DNA of 64,000 nucleotides from Actinomycetospora straminea (GTDB lineage: Bacteria; Actinomycetota; Actinomycetes; Mycobacteriales; Pseudonocardiaceae). The notes under the pieces are model-generated. The model made no database searches, was not told the origin of the DNA, and saw nothing but the letters and a program-made list of their open reading frames with translations. Positions 42,865 through 51,487 of this stretch are shown in pieces. Position 1 is the first letter of the stretch, and the number at the start of each line of letters is the position of its first letter. The stretch covers positions 248,001 to 312,000 of the forward strand of contig NZ_JAQZAN010000001.1 in assembly GCF_028737255.1 (NCBI RefSeq), written 5' to 3'. The position numbers and the translations under genes are program-made.

Positions 42865-43680
42865 ATGACACAGCCCGCGGGCCCGGCCGGTCCCTCGCCC
42901 GGGGCGACCGGCTCCCCCATGCCCCCCTACGGGCTCGTCGCGCGGCTGGGCGACTGGTGGCAGGCACGCGCCGACGCGCGCGCCGGGCTGCCGAGTCTCG
43001 AGCCCGGCCGCCCCGTCGGCACGCCCTCGCTCGAGGAGTACCACCAGGACTTCCTGGCGCGCGTGCACCGCGAGCGGCTCCGTCTCGACGTCGAGATCGC
43101 CCCGATGCACCAGACCCGCGCGACGATCGCCGCGCGCCTCCCCGAGACCGAGGAGGCGCTGGCCCGGGCGCGGGCGCGCCTCGACGCCATCCCGGTCCTG
43201 CTCGACGCCGAGCAGCTCGCCGTGCGCCGCGGCGGCGAGGGGGACACCGCGCAGGACGTCGTCGCCGCCCGCCGCGCCCGCGAGCACGAGGCGGTGCGCC
43301 GGCCCCTGGTCGACGAGGCCGCCCGTCTGCACGCCCAGCTCACGCAGATGCGCGTCGAGTACGCGCGGCTGGCCAGCACCATCAGCGCGTGCGAGCTCGT
43401 CGGCGCCACCCGCGTGCGGCGGCTGCACGCCCAGGTGATGCGCCGGATCAGCGCCTACGAGCGCCACCTCGTGCGCCGCCACCCGGCCGGCGACCGCATC
43501 GGCCCGGCCCTGGCCGCCCAGCACCCGGTCCTGCCCGGCTGGGTCGCCGCCGCGGAGGCCCGCGACCCGGCGATCCCGGACACCGGCCCCGTCTCCCCGC
43601 CGACGGGCTTCCCGACCACCTCGTCCGCGCGCCCCGGATCGAGCGCCCCGCACGGCGCCGCGACCCCCCAGGAGCAGTGA
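42865..43680 (+). CDS. coiled-coil hypothetical protein, operon gene 1
   Basis: A 271-residue soluble protein. A Pro/Gly start is followed by a central helical region of about 150 residues with strong heptad character and many Arg/Glu pairs ([58 protein letters not shown]). The C-terminus is Pro/Ser-rich. No enzyme motif. It is the first gene of a four-gene operon; its stop shares a base with the next start (TGATG). No known family recognised. Confidence 0.7.
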   Translation: MTQPAGPAGPSPGATGSPMPPYGLVARLGDWWQARADARAGLPSLEPGRPVGTPSLEEYHQDFLARVHRERLRLDVEIAPMHQTRATIAARLPETEEALARARARLDAIPVLLDAEQLAVRRGGEGDTAQDVVAARRAREHEAVRRPLVDEAARLHAQLTQMRVEYARLASTISACELVGATRVRRLHAQVMRRISAYERHLVRRHPAGDRIGPALAAQHPVLPGWVAAAEARDPAIPDTGPVSPPTGFPTTSSARPGSSAPHGAATPQEQ

Positions 43681-44387
43681 TGGCCACCCGCAGGTTCTGG
43701 CCCGGCCGCCGCGGCGGCACCGGCCGTCCCCCGACCCCGGCCGGCCCGCCCCCGGGCACCGACCCGTCGACGCCCCGCGGCACGCTCTCCAGCCTGCCCG
43801 GGGTCCCGGCGGGCCCGGGGACCCCCGAGGAGCTGCGGTTCGCGCAGGTCTACGCCGCCGACCGCGTCGGGCCCATGCCCTACCCGAACCAGGCGACCCC
43901 GGACGTCGGCGCCGCGCGCGGCCGCGTCCGCACGCTCGTGCAGGAGCTGCTCGACGGCGTCGACGAGGGCACCGGCGCCGCGCTCGACCCGCTCATCGCC
44001 TCGTGGGCGTCGGGCTGGCTCTCGCGGATCGACTCCCAGCACGCCGACCACCAGGCCGTCGTCGACCGCCTCGTCGGCGGCGCCCGCCAGCAGCTCGCCG
44101 AGGCCGAGGCCGCCCACGAGCGCGACCGCCGCGCCCTCGCCATCGCCCGCCGCGACTACGACGAGGCCCGCGAGCGCCTGGGCGAGCCGGTCGGGACCGC
44201 CGCCCCGGCGCCGCGACCGTCGTCACGGAGGACGAGCGCCCCGGCCGACGAGCCCGACGTCGCCCCCGCCGACCCGCCCACGGGCCCGATGCCCCGGCCG
44301 GTCGGCGGCGACTCGATCGACAGCCCCCCACGACGCCCCGAGCGCGGCGACCCGATGCGCCCCGGCCGGCACGGGAGCGACCGGTGA
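43680..44387 (+). CDS. helical/coiled-coil hypothetical protein, operon gene 2
   Basis: A 235-residue soluble protein with Pro-rich ends and a helical centre (RGRVRTLVQELLDGVDEG, DHQAVVDRLVGGARQQLAEA, HERDRRALAIARRDYDEARE). The style matches the preceding gene, suggesting a pair of interacting coiled-coil proteins. ATG 43680 overlaps the upstream stop; its own stop overlaps the next GTG. No family recognised. Confidence 0.7.
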   Translation: MATRRFWPGRRGGTGRPPTPAGPPPGTDPSTPRGTLSSLPGVPAGPGTPEELRFAQVYAADRVGPMPYPNQATPDVGAARGRVRTLVQELLDGVDEGTGAALDPLIASWASGWLSRIDSQHADHQAVVDRLVGGARQQLAEAEAAHERDRRALAIARRDYDEARERLGEPVGTAAPAPRPSSRRTSAPADEPDVAPADPPTGPMPRPVGGDSIDSPPRRPERGDPMRPGRHGSDR

Positions 44388-45385
44388 GCGCCCTGTTCGA
44401 CCGCGCGCGCCGGCGCGACGCGGACGACGAGGGCCCGCGTCCGCGCTCGTACCGCGACGCCACGCTGATGATCAACCGCTCGCGGGAGGACTACCTCTCG
44501 CTGGCGATCATCCTGCTCGCGATCGGCGGCGACATCGCCGCCTTCTACGTCGTGCTCGCCCGGGTCTTCCGGGGCTCGCCGTTCCTCATCGTGCTCGGCA
44601 CCGTCGGGTTCGCGGCGGCCGCGGTCGGGCTCGCCCACCTCGTCGGCCAGGGCCTCGCCCGGCGGCGCTGCGGCGACCCGCGGGCGTCGGTGACCCTGAC
44701 CGTGCTGGCCGCGGTCACCTGGGCCACGCTCGGCGCGGCCGCGTTCTACACCCGGTTGATGACCCCGAGCGGCTCGTCGTCGGGCGGCTTCGGCTCCGGG
44801 GGCGGCGGCTTCGGCTCGGGCGGCTCGGGCGGTGGCGGCTTCGGGTCCGGCGGCTCCGGCGGGGGCTTCGGCTCCGGGGGCGGCGGGGGCTTCGGCGGGT
44901 CGTCGGGCGACGTCGACATCAACGCCCTGCTGCCCGCGCTGCTCTTCGGCGCGCTGTTCCTCGCCAGCGGCATCGCGGCGATGGTGGCGACGTTCGTGTC
45001 GTTCAACCCCGTGGCGGGCGCGCTGCGCCGCGCCGAGCGGCGGATGCAGGACGCGACCGAGCGCGAGCGGGAGAGCCGCGCCGAGCTCGAGCGCGCCCGC
45101 GAGGCGCTGCGCCAGCAGGAGAACGAGCGCGCCCGCGAGGACCAGCGCTGGCGCGCGGCCCGCCAGCAGGTCGTGGCCGAGATGCTCGAGCTGCAGAACT
45201 ACGCGCGCACCCTCATGGCGTCCAAGAAAGGCAACCCGTCGGTCACCGACGGCCTGACCGGCTCGTCGTTCTACCCGCTGTTCACCCCGGCCAGCGAGGT
45301 CGTGCCGGGCGAGGAGGCGCCGCCGGAGCTGCGCCCCTTCCTGCCGACCACGGCCGAGCCCAGTGCGAACGGAGATCATCGTTGA
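44384..45385 (+). CDS. membrane protein with Gly/Phe/Ser-rich loop and coiled-coil tail, operon gene 3
   Basis: A 333-residue protein. Two helices or helical pairs (LAIILLAIGGDIAAFYVVLA, LIVLGTVGFAAAAVGLAHLV, TVLAAVTWATLGAAAFYT) precede an outer or inner loop of repeated GGFGSGG units. Another helix (LLPALLFGALFLASGIAAMV) follows, then a charged coiled coil (ATERERESRAELERAREALR, QQENERAREDQRWRAARQQV). The coil could pair with the products of the first two genes and the loop could reach the wall. GTG 44384 and the TTGA junction at the end show tight coupling. No family recognised. Confidence 0.75.
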   Translation: MSALFDRARRRDADDEGPRPRSYRDATLMINRSREDYLSLAIILLAIGGDIAAFYVVLARVFRGSPFLIVLGTVGFAAAAVGLAHLVGQGLARRRCGDPRASVTLTVLAAVTWATLGAAAFYTRLMTPSGSSSGGFGSGGGGFGSGGSGGGGFGSGGSGGGFGSGGGGGFGGSSGDVDINALLPALLFGALFLASGIAAMVATFVSFNPVAGALRRAERRMQDATERERESRAELERAREALRQQENERAREDQRWRAARQQVVAEMLELQNYARTLMASKKGNPSVTDGLTGSSFYPLFTPASEVVPGEEAPPELRPFLPTTAEPSANGDHR

Positions 45386-46587
45386 ACCGAGCGGGTGGCC
45401 TGCTCGCCGTGGTGCTGGCCGGTGCGCTGGTCGCCGGGTGCTCGAGTGACGAGGGCGGCGCCGGCGGCGGCTTCGCCGGCGGGGGCGGCGGGGCCCTGTC
45501 GTGCCCGGTGCCCGTCGGCCCGATGGCCTTCGCGGTCTCCGGCCGCGCGAACTCCCCCGAGCCCGGCCTCCCGCAGGCCGTCCAGGACGCGACGGTCTCG
45601 ACGCTGACGCGCGCGGTCGACGAGGACTACCAGCCCCGCATCACGCTGATCAACGTCGACGGCCGGCCGGTCTCGGCGGGCAGCGACACGTTCTCCTCCG
45701 ACGCCGGCAACGGCATCGCCGCGGAGGACGACCGCAACGCGTTCCTCAACGGGTTCGGGGAGGCGCTGACCGGCCTGCGCGCGCAGACCCCGGAGGTCGA
45801 CGTGCTCGGCGCGCTCGACCTCGCCGGGCGCTCCGCCGGCGGCAACCGTCCCGGCACCGTCGTCCTCGTCGACTCCGGGCTCTCGACGGTCGCCCCGCTG
45901 GACTTCCGCCAGCGCGGCCTACTCGATGCCCCGCCCGCCGAGACCGTCGAGGCGCTGCGGGCGAACAACGCGCTGCCGGGGCTGCAGGGCGTCACCGTCG
46001 TCCTCGCGGGCCTCGGTGACGTCGCGGAGCCCCAGCCGGCGCTGAGCCCCGCCCAGCGCTCCTCGCTGGTCGCGCTGTGGACGGCGGTCGCCGAGGCCGG
46101 TGGCGCGTCGTGCGTGGCCGTCGTCGACGAGCCGCGCGGCGGCGACGCGCCGAGCGACGTCCCGCCCGTCAGCGTCGTCGACGTCCCGCCGCCGCCGACG
46201 ATCACGCCGGGACAGACGACGACGCTGCCCGACGACAATTCCGTGGGGTTCCAGCCGGACACCGCGGAGTTCCGCGACCGGAATGCGGCGCGCGCGGTCA
46301 TGACGCCGTTCGCGCAGTTCCTCACCGCATCGCCGTCGCGGCGCCTGGCGCTCACGGGGACGAGTGCGCGGGCGGGCACCCCGCAGGGTCAGGTCGACCT
46401 CTCCACGCGGCGCGCGGAGGCCGTCAAGGCGCTGCTGGTCGAGCTCGGCGCGCCCGGCGACCGCATCAGCACCCGGGGCGTGGGCAGCCAGTTCCCGGGC
46501 TACGTCGACGACGTCGGTCCCGACGGGCGGCAGCTGCCGGGCCCGGCGAGCCAGAACCGGACGGTGATCGTCGAGCCGACCGGGTAA
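45382..46587 (+). CDS. OmpA-domain lipoprotein, operon gene 4
   Basis: A 401-residue lipoprotein with lipobox ALVAGC (Cys about residue 20). The middle domain has a Rossmann-like alternation similar to vWA/receiver folds (PRITLINVDGRPV, PGTVVLVDSGLSTVAP, GVTVVLAGLGDVAEPQ, CVAVVDEPRGG). The C-terminal 110 residues form an OmpA/peptidoglycan-binding domain (SVGFQPDTAEFRDRNAARAV, RLALTGTSARAGTPQGQ, STRRAEAVKALLVELG, PASQNRTVIVEP). It would tether the membrane to peptidoglycan. The start is TTG overlapping the upstream TGA. In this family the OmpA domain binds diaminopimelate; that is a family expectation. Confidence 0.85.
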   Translation: MNRAGGLLAVVLAGALVAGCSSDEGGAGGGFAGGGGGALSCPVPVGPMAFAVSGRANSPEPGLPQAVQDATVSTLTRAVDEDYQPRITLINVDGRPVSAGSDTFSSDAGNGIAAEDDRNAFLNGFGEALTGLRAQTPEVDVLGALDLAGRSAGGNRPGTVVLVDSGLSTVAPLDFRQRGLLDAPPAETVEALRANNALPGLQGVTVVLAGLGDVAEPQPALSPAQRSSLVALWTAVAEAGGASCVAVVDEPRGGDAPSDVPPVSVVDVPPPPTITPGQTTTLPDDNSVGFQPDTAEFRDRNAARAVMTPFAQFLTASPSRRLALTGTSARAGTPQGQVDLSTRRAEAVKALLVELGAPGDRISTRGVGSQFPGYVDDVGPDGRQLPGPASQNRTVIVEPTG

Positions 46588-46848
46588 CCGGTCGGTGACA
46601 CGCCGTCGACACACGGCGGTCCGCGCATTCCCCGAGAAACGTGGCTGCCGTCACAGCACGATGTGATCACGGAGATCTCTTGCCGCGGACACCCGGTCGG
46701 AGCAGCGGTGATACGGCTGTGTGCGCGTCGCGACACCGTGGGCCTGTATCGATTCTGTCGACCGTACGGCGTCGGGGGGTGGTTCCGGGACCGCCGGACT
46801 CTGCCTAGCGTCGTCTCTCCGGAAGCGTCACCGACGTCCGGAGGACAC

Positions 46849-48555
46849 ATGACCGCAGCCGCAGACCGGAGCCCCGACACCGCGGCTGGCCTCGACTACA
46901 CCGAGGCCCCTGATTTCGATCCGGCTGTTCACCAGGAGTTCGGCGAGAACCCGAACGAGGTCCGGGACACGAACCATTACCAAGAGGAGTACGTCAAGGG
47001 GTTCGTGGACAAGTGGGACGACTACATCGGCTGGGAGGGTCGCGCCGCCAGCGAGGGGTCGTTCTTCATCGACCAGCTCAGTGCCCGGGGCGTCGAGAAG
47101 GTCCTCGACGTCGCCACCGGGACCGGGTTCAACTCCGTCCAGCTCCTCAAGGCCGGTTTCGAGACGGTCTCCGCCGACGGCAGTGCGGAGATGCTCGCCA
47201 AGGCCTTCGAGAACGGCCGTCAGCACGGGCACGTCCTGCGGGTGGTGCAGGCCGACTGGCGCTGGCTGAACCGGGACGTCCACGGCGAGTACGACGCGAT
47301 CATCTGCCTGGGCAACTCGTTCACGCACCTGTTCAACGAGCGCGACCGGCGCAAGGCGCTGGCCGAGTTCTACGCGATGCTCAAGCACGACGGCGTGCTG
47401 ATCCTCGACCAGCGCAACTACGACGAGATCCTCGACCACGGCTTCTCGTCGAAGCACAAGTACTTCTACTGCGGTGACACGGTGACCGCGGAGCCCGAGT
47501 ACATCGACGACGGGCTCGCCCGTTTCCGGTACACGTTCCACGACGACGGGTCCGTGTACCACCTCAACATGTTCCCGCTGCGCAAGGACTACGTGCGCCG
47601 GCTCATGCGCGAGGTCGGGTTCCAGAAGATCGACACGTACGGCGACTTCCAGGAGACCTACGGGACCGAGAGCCCCGACTTCTGGATCCACGTCGCGGAG
47701 AAGACCTACCGGCCGGACGACGAATTGACCGAGAGCTACTCGACCGCGGTCCACACCGCGCGCGACTACTACAACTCGACCGACGCCGACACCTTCTACC
47801 ACGAGGTCTGGGGCGGCGAGGACATCCACGTCGGCCTCTACGACACCCCCGACGAGGCCATCGCCCCGGCCTCGCAGCGCACCGTGGAGCGCATGGCCGA
47901 GGGCATGGGCATCACCGCCGAGACCCGCGTGCTCGACATGGGTGCGGGCTACGGCGGCTCGGCCCGGTGGCTCGCGAAGCAGTACGGCTGCCGCGTGACG
48001 TGCCTGAACCTCTCCGAGGTCGAGAACGAGCGCAACCGCGAGAAGAACCGCGCGCAGGGCCTCGACCACCTCGTCGACGTCGTCGACGGGTCGTTCGAGA
48101 ACATGCCGGTGCAGGACAACTACTACGACCTCGTGTGGTCGCAGGACGCGTTCCTGCACTCCGGTGAGCGTCGCGCGGTGGTGGCCGAGATCGACCGCGT
48201 GCTCAAGCCGACCGGGCAGGTGGTGTTCACCGACCCGATGGCCGACGACGCCGCCGACGTCTCGGCCCTCGCGCCGATCCTCGCGCGCCTGCACCTCGAC
48301 ACCCTCGGCTCGCCGGGGTTCTACCGGGACGAGTTCGCGAAGCACGGGTTCGGGGACTTCACGTTCGAGGACCACACCGACCAGCTCACGACCCACTACG
48401 GGCGCGTGCTGGCGGAGCTCGAGGCCGCGGAGCCGCGGTTCAAGGGCGCGATCTCCGACGAGTACATCGCGAACATGAAGACGGGCCTGCGGAACTGGGT
48501 CAACGGCGGCCAGAGCGGCCAGCTCGCCTGGGGCATCTTCCGCATCAAGCGCTGA
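46849..48555 (+). CDS. fused glycine/sarcosine and dimethylglycine N-methyltransferase (glycine betaine synthesis)
   Basis: A 568-residue fusion of two SAM methyltransferases. Residues about 35-285 are the glycine/sarcosine N-methyltransferase (VLDVATGTGFNSVQLLKAGF, CLGNSFTHLFNERDRRKALA, LDQRNYDEIL); residues about 295-568 are the dimethylglycine N-methyltransferase (FYHEVWGGEDIHVGLYD, VLDMGAGYGGSARWLAKQYG, VWSQDAFLHSGERR). Together they convert glycine in three steps to glycine betaine, an osmoprotectant, as described for halophilic actinomycetes with a fused enzyme. Start ATG 46849 has GGAGGA. Codon use in the first 120 codons is slightly less GC-biased than in neighbours, and the gene stands alone. 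Confidence 0.95.
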   Translation: MTAAADRSPDTAAGLDYTEAPDFDPAVHQEFGENPNEVRDTNHYQEEYVKGFVDKWDDYIGWEGRAASEGSFFIDQLSARGVEKVLDVATGTGFNSVQLLKAGFETVSADGSAEMLAKAFENGRQHGHVLRVVQADWRWLNRDVHGEYDAIICLGNSFTHLFNERDRRKALAEFYAMLKHDGVLILDQRNYDEILDHGFSSKHKYFYCGDTVTAEPEYIDDGLARFRYTFHDDGSVYHLNMFPLRKDYVRRLMREVGFQKIDTYGDFQETYGTESPDFWIHVAEKTYRPDDELTESYSTAVHTARDYYNSTDADTFYHEVWGGEDIHVGLYDTPDEAIAPASQRTVERMAEGMGITAETRVLDMGAGYGGSARWLAKQYGCRVTCLNLSEVENERNREKNRAQGLDHLVDVVDGSFENMPVQDNYYDLVWSQDAFLHSGERRAVVAEIDRVLKPTGQVVFTDPMADDAADVSALAPILARLHLDTLGSPGFYRDEFAKHGFGDFTFEDHTDQLTTHYGRVLAELEAAEPRFKGAISDEYIANMKTGLRNWVNGGQSGQLAWGIFRIKR

Positions 48556-48584
48556 CACGCCGGGTGTGACGGCCTGACGCACGA

Positions 48585-48621
48585 GGGCCGGGTCGGGGAC
48601 CACCGCGTCCCCACCCGGCCC
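48585..48621. terminator. terminator hairpin after the betaine-synthesis gene
   Basis: GGGCCGGGTCGGGGAC (48585-48600) pairs with GTCCCCACCCGGCCC (48607-48621), with one bulge, over CACCGC. It lies 30 bp past the stop codon. Confidence 0.7.
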
Positions 48622-48655
48622 TTCGCGCGTCTCGGGGCGGCTGGGCGCCCGGGGT

Positions 48656-48696
48656 GTGCCAGCCTGGCGTCCACGCTGGCGTTCAACGCCAGGAAA
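48656..48696 (-). repeat. dispersed structured element, copy A
   Basis: GTGCCAGCCTGGCGTCCACG, then CTGGCGTTCAACGCCAGGAA: the element of copies B (49541) and C (54600) in the opposite orientation. It lies after the betaine gene, and it supplies the stop codon of the minus-strand gene ending at 48683. Confidence 0.7.
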
Positions 48697-49522
48697 GCCC
48701 CCCGCTCGCGGCGCCCGCAACGTCGTCGAGCGCCCCGGCCAGCGCGTCGGCGACGGCCTCGCGACGCCCGGGATCGCGGCGCAGGGACCGCGACAGCTCG
48801 AGGTGCACGAACGCCGCGCCCGTCGCCGCCGCGGCGCGCCCCTGCACGTTGCGCCGGCCGAGGAGGTCCGCCCACCGCGGGTCGTCGCCCTCGCCGACGC
48901 GCTCCCCCGCCGACCCGAGCCGCGCTCGGACGGCGTCGAGCAGGCCGCCCGGGGGCGCGGCGCCCGGCGAGAGCACGACGTCGACGTCGCCCCGGTCCGC
49001 GAACCCGTGCAGCTGGACCTGCGCCAGGCCGCGGCCCGCGAGCTGCGCCGCCACCCGCGCGAACGGTGCGTCGTCCCGGGCGGCGACGTCGGCGGGGAAG
49101 TCGGCGCGCACGCAGGCGTCCGCCGGCGCCCCCGCCCCTCGGTGCGCGCCCGCCTGGAGGTAGAGCACCCCGGGCCGGCGCTCGGCGAGCGCCAGCCCGA
49201 CGTGCTCGGTGTCGAGGTCCGCGTTCGGGTGCGGCACCTCGACCACCGTGCCCGGCGCCGTCCCGCACCACAGCGCGAGCACGAGCCACGCCCGCCCGGC
49301 GCCCGGGTCGGACGCGAGCAGCAGGCGCCCGTCCTCCTCGGTCGCCGCGAGCCCCAGCGGCGCCCCGGACGCGCGCGCCGCCGCCGCGTCACCGCTCGCC
49401 AGGGCCTCGGCCAGCACGGCGAGCGACGCGACCTCGTCGTCGTCCGGCGGACGGTAGGGCCCGCGGCGGCGCATCTCCGGCACGAGGCGGGCGGCCAGCC
49501 GCGTCAGCTCCGTCCCGCCCAC
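48683..49522 (-). CDS. hypothetical protein, 279 residues
   Basis: An Ala/Arg/Asp-rich soluble protein. Regular strand-helix alternation is visible (RAWLVLALWCGTAPGTVVEV, GVLYLQAGAHRGAG, AQVQLHGFADRGDVDVVLSP, FVHLELSRSLRRD). Several His and Asp residues (PHPNADLDTEH, GAHRG, LHGFADRGD) recall metal hydrolases such as phage poly-gamma-glutamate hydrolase or N-formylglutamate amidohydrolase, which also end with LELSRSLRRD-like sequence; this is a suggestion only. The GTG at 49522 is used because conserved-looking sequence begins there. The 3' end runs into structured repeat copy A. Confidence 0.6.
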   Translation of the reverse strand: MGGTELTRLAARLVPEMRRRGPYRPPDDDEVASLAVLAEALASGDAAAARASGAPLGLAATEEDGRLLLASDPGAGRAWLVLALWCGTAPGTVVEVPHPNADLDTEHVGLALAERRPGVLYLQAGAHRGAGAPADACVRADFPADVAARDDAPFARVAAQLAGRGLAQVQLHGFADRGDVDVVLSPGAAPPGGLLDAVRARLGSAGERVGEGDDPRWADLLGRRNVQGRAAAATGAAFVHLELSRSLRRDPGRREAVADALAGALDDVAGAASGGLSWR

Positions 49523-49540
49523 CGCCGCGACTCTGCCAGC

Positions 49541-49588
49541 TGGTGGATTTCCTGGCGTTCCGTGCCAGCGTGGACGCCAGGCTGGCAC
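49541..49588 (+). repeat. dispersed structured element, copy B
   Basis: TGGTGGATTTCCTGGCGTTC, CGTGCCAGCGTGGACGCCAG, GCTGGCAC. Contains CCTGGCG...CGCCAGG and GTGCCAGC...GCTGGCAC, interleaved. It lies between two minus-strand genes. Confidence 0.7.
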
Positions 49589-49622
49589 GACCACGGGCAC
49601 AGGCGAGCCCCGTAGCGGTCGC

Positions 49623-50195
49623 TCAGCGCGCGGGGCGCGGCGGGCCCCAGGCCGGGCGCTCGGCGGCGACCGGCGTGCCGGGGACCGGCGTGTGGCGGAT
49701 CGGCGCGCGCCGCGGCGGTACGCCGGCGACGGCCACGGCACCACCCACGGCCCCGCCCCCAGCCCCGCCCGCAGTCCCCGCCCCGACCGCCGGGATCGGC
49801 GGCCCCGAGACCGGAGCCGCCGGCGCAGCCGCCCCGGCACCGGCCCGCACCCGCGGCGCGAGGCGGATCAGCGACGACGGCCGCCGTACCAGGCCCGGCA
49901 CGCCCGCCTGGGCCGTCGGGGCCACCGGCGAGCCGGGGAGCACGGTCGTTAAGGGCAGCGGCTCGGCACGGGCCGGGGCCGGGGCCGGGGCCGAGGCCGG
50001 GGCCGCGAGCGTCGCGGTCGCGGTCTCGGGCGCCGCGGCCACCGGCCACGGGGTCCGCCGCTGGGGCGCCGACGCGAGCCGGCGGCGGGCCCGGCGGCCA
50101 CGGGGGACCACGCTCGGGCCGGCGTCATCGACGCGAGCGTGCCGCCCGTTCGGTCCGGACGACGCTGCTCCGGAGGGTGTCGCCGGTGCTGCCAT
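49623..50195 (-). CDS. Ala/Pro/Arg-rich low-complexity protein
   Basis: About 190 residues, almost entirely Ala, Pro, Gly, Val and Arg (PASAPAPAPARAEPLPLTTV; GTAGGAGGGAVGGAVAVAGV), with no folded domain or clear signal peptide. An in-frame ATG at 50195 is the best start. Third-position bias supports translation, but the composition could also arise by chance in GC-rich DNA, so this gene is less certain than its neighbours. Confidence 0.4.
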   Translation of the reverse strand: MAAPATPSGAASSGPNGRHARVDDAGPSVVPRGRRARRRLASAPQRRTPWPVAAAPETATATLAAPASAPAPAPARAEPLPLTTVLPGSPVAPTAQAGVPGLVRRPSSLIRLAPRVRAGAGAAAPAAPVSGPPIPAVGAGTAGGAGGGAVGGAVAVAGVPPRRAPIRHTPVPGTPVAAERPAWGPPRPAR

Positions 50196-50442
50196 GTGGT
50201 CCAGTGTGGACGGCTGATCAGGCCGTTCTGGACCCGGGGACAGGTGTTGGGCCATCGAGGCGACACACCCGGTCCGGGACGGTCACGGACCGCCTGGCGA
50301 CGACGCGACACGCCGCCGTCGGGGACCCGCGACTCGACCCGGAGCGCGATCGTTTCGTCACGAAGGGCGAGGACCCGGTGAGGAAGCGTTCACCTTTCCC
50401 CCTCATACTGAGTAGGTCATCCGGCGCGATCGAGGAGGTCGA

Positions 50443-51426
50443 GTGGCCCACGTCGCCTCGCTGTCGCAGTTGCAGACGCCTCGGTGGGCGTCCGTCGACG
50501 GCGCCCTCGCTCCCTACGCCGACGTGAAGGTCCACATCTCGGCGGAGGCGCTGACCCGGGCGCTGAGCATCTTCGAGGGCGTCAAGGGCTACTGGGACGC
50601 GGACTCGTCGACGTTCATGCTCCGCAGCCCGCTCGCGCACCTGCAGCGGTTGCGACGCTCGGCGCGCCTGTTCCACATCCCGTTCCAGATCGACGACGAG
50701 GAGTGGGTCCGGCGTCACCGGCAGCTCGCCGCCGAGCTCCTCGTCCCGGGCCGTGACCTCTGGCTCCGCCCGACGCTCTACGTGACCGAGGGGCACTGGG
50801 GCGAGGGCACGGTCGCCACGATGGTGATCACCGCCTTCACCCAGACCCAGGCCGAGGGCGACCCGATGCGCCTCGGGGTGTCGACCTGGCGCCGGGGCAC
50901 CGATGTCGACCTCCCCACCCGCGTGAAGAGCAGCGCGAACTACGTGGTCGCGCGCCTCGCGCGGATCGAGGCGCGGCGCCTCGGCTACGACGACGCGATC
51001 CTCCTCAACCGCGAGGGGCGGGTGGCGGAGGCGACGGGCGCCTGCGTCGTGCTGGTCACCGACGAGGGGATCGTCGTGCCGCCCTCGTCGGAGGGCGCCC
51101 TCGACAGCCTGACCGTGCGGATCATCGAGCAGCTCTGCCTGCGGGAGGCCGTCGACTTCACCCGCCGGCCCGTCGACCGGACCGAGCTCCTCGCGGCGCG
51201 CGAGGTCGGCATCGCCGGCACGATCTCGGAGCTGACGCTGGTCGACGAGGTCGACGGCTTCCGGTTCCCGGTGGACGGGCTCCTGCGCCGCCTCCGCGAC
51301 GCGTACCTCCGCGTCATGCGGGGCCAGGACCACCTGCCCGGGGTCGACATGGTCCCCGTGCTGACCGCCGCGGACGTCGCCGCGCGCGACTCGCCGGTCA
51401 CCGCCAACGGCACCGCGCCGCACTAG
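50443..51426 (+). CDS. PLP-dependent class IV aminotransferase (branched-chain type)
   Basis: A 327-residue fold-type IV PLP enzyme. LTRALSIFEGVKGYWD is the usual N-terminal block; the PLP Lys is in PTRVKSSANYVVARL; the downstream EATGACVVLVTDEGIVVPPS and GALDSLTVRIIEQLC are the conserved carboxylate- and phosphate-binding parts. It could transaminate branched-chain amino acids, D-amino acids or aminodeoxychorismate-type substrates. GTG 50443 has GGAGG upstream. It converges on the PhyH-type dioxygenase gene; a shared small-molecule pathway is possible but unproven. Confidence 0.85.
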   Translation: MAHVASLSQLQTPRWASVDGALAPYADVKVHISAEALTRALSIFEGVKGYWDADSSTFMLRSPLAHLQRLRRSARLFHIPFQIDDEEWVRRHRQLAAELLVPGRDLWLRPTLYVTEGHWGEGTVATMVITAFTQTQAEGDPMRLGVSTWRRGTDVDLPTRVKSSANYVVARLARIEARRLGYDDAILLNREGRVAEATGACVVLVTDEGIVVPPSSEGALDSLTVRIIEQLCLREAVDFTRRPVDRTELLAAREVGIAGTISELTLVDEVDGFRFPVDGLLRRLRDAYLRVMRGQDHLPGVDMVPVLTAADVAARDSPVTANGTAPH

Positions 51427-51453
51427 TCGCGAGCACCACGGCCGCGGCCGGAC

Positions 51454-51478
51454 GCGGCCGGTCGTGACGACCGGCCGC
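51454..51478. terminator. perfect 12-bp-stem bidirectional terminator
   Basis: GCGGCCGGTCGT (51454-51465) and ACGACCGGCCGC (51467-51478) pair exactly around a single base, between the convergent aminotransferase and dioxygenase genes. Confidence 0.75.
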
Positions 51479-51487
51479 GCCGGGCGA

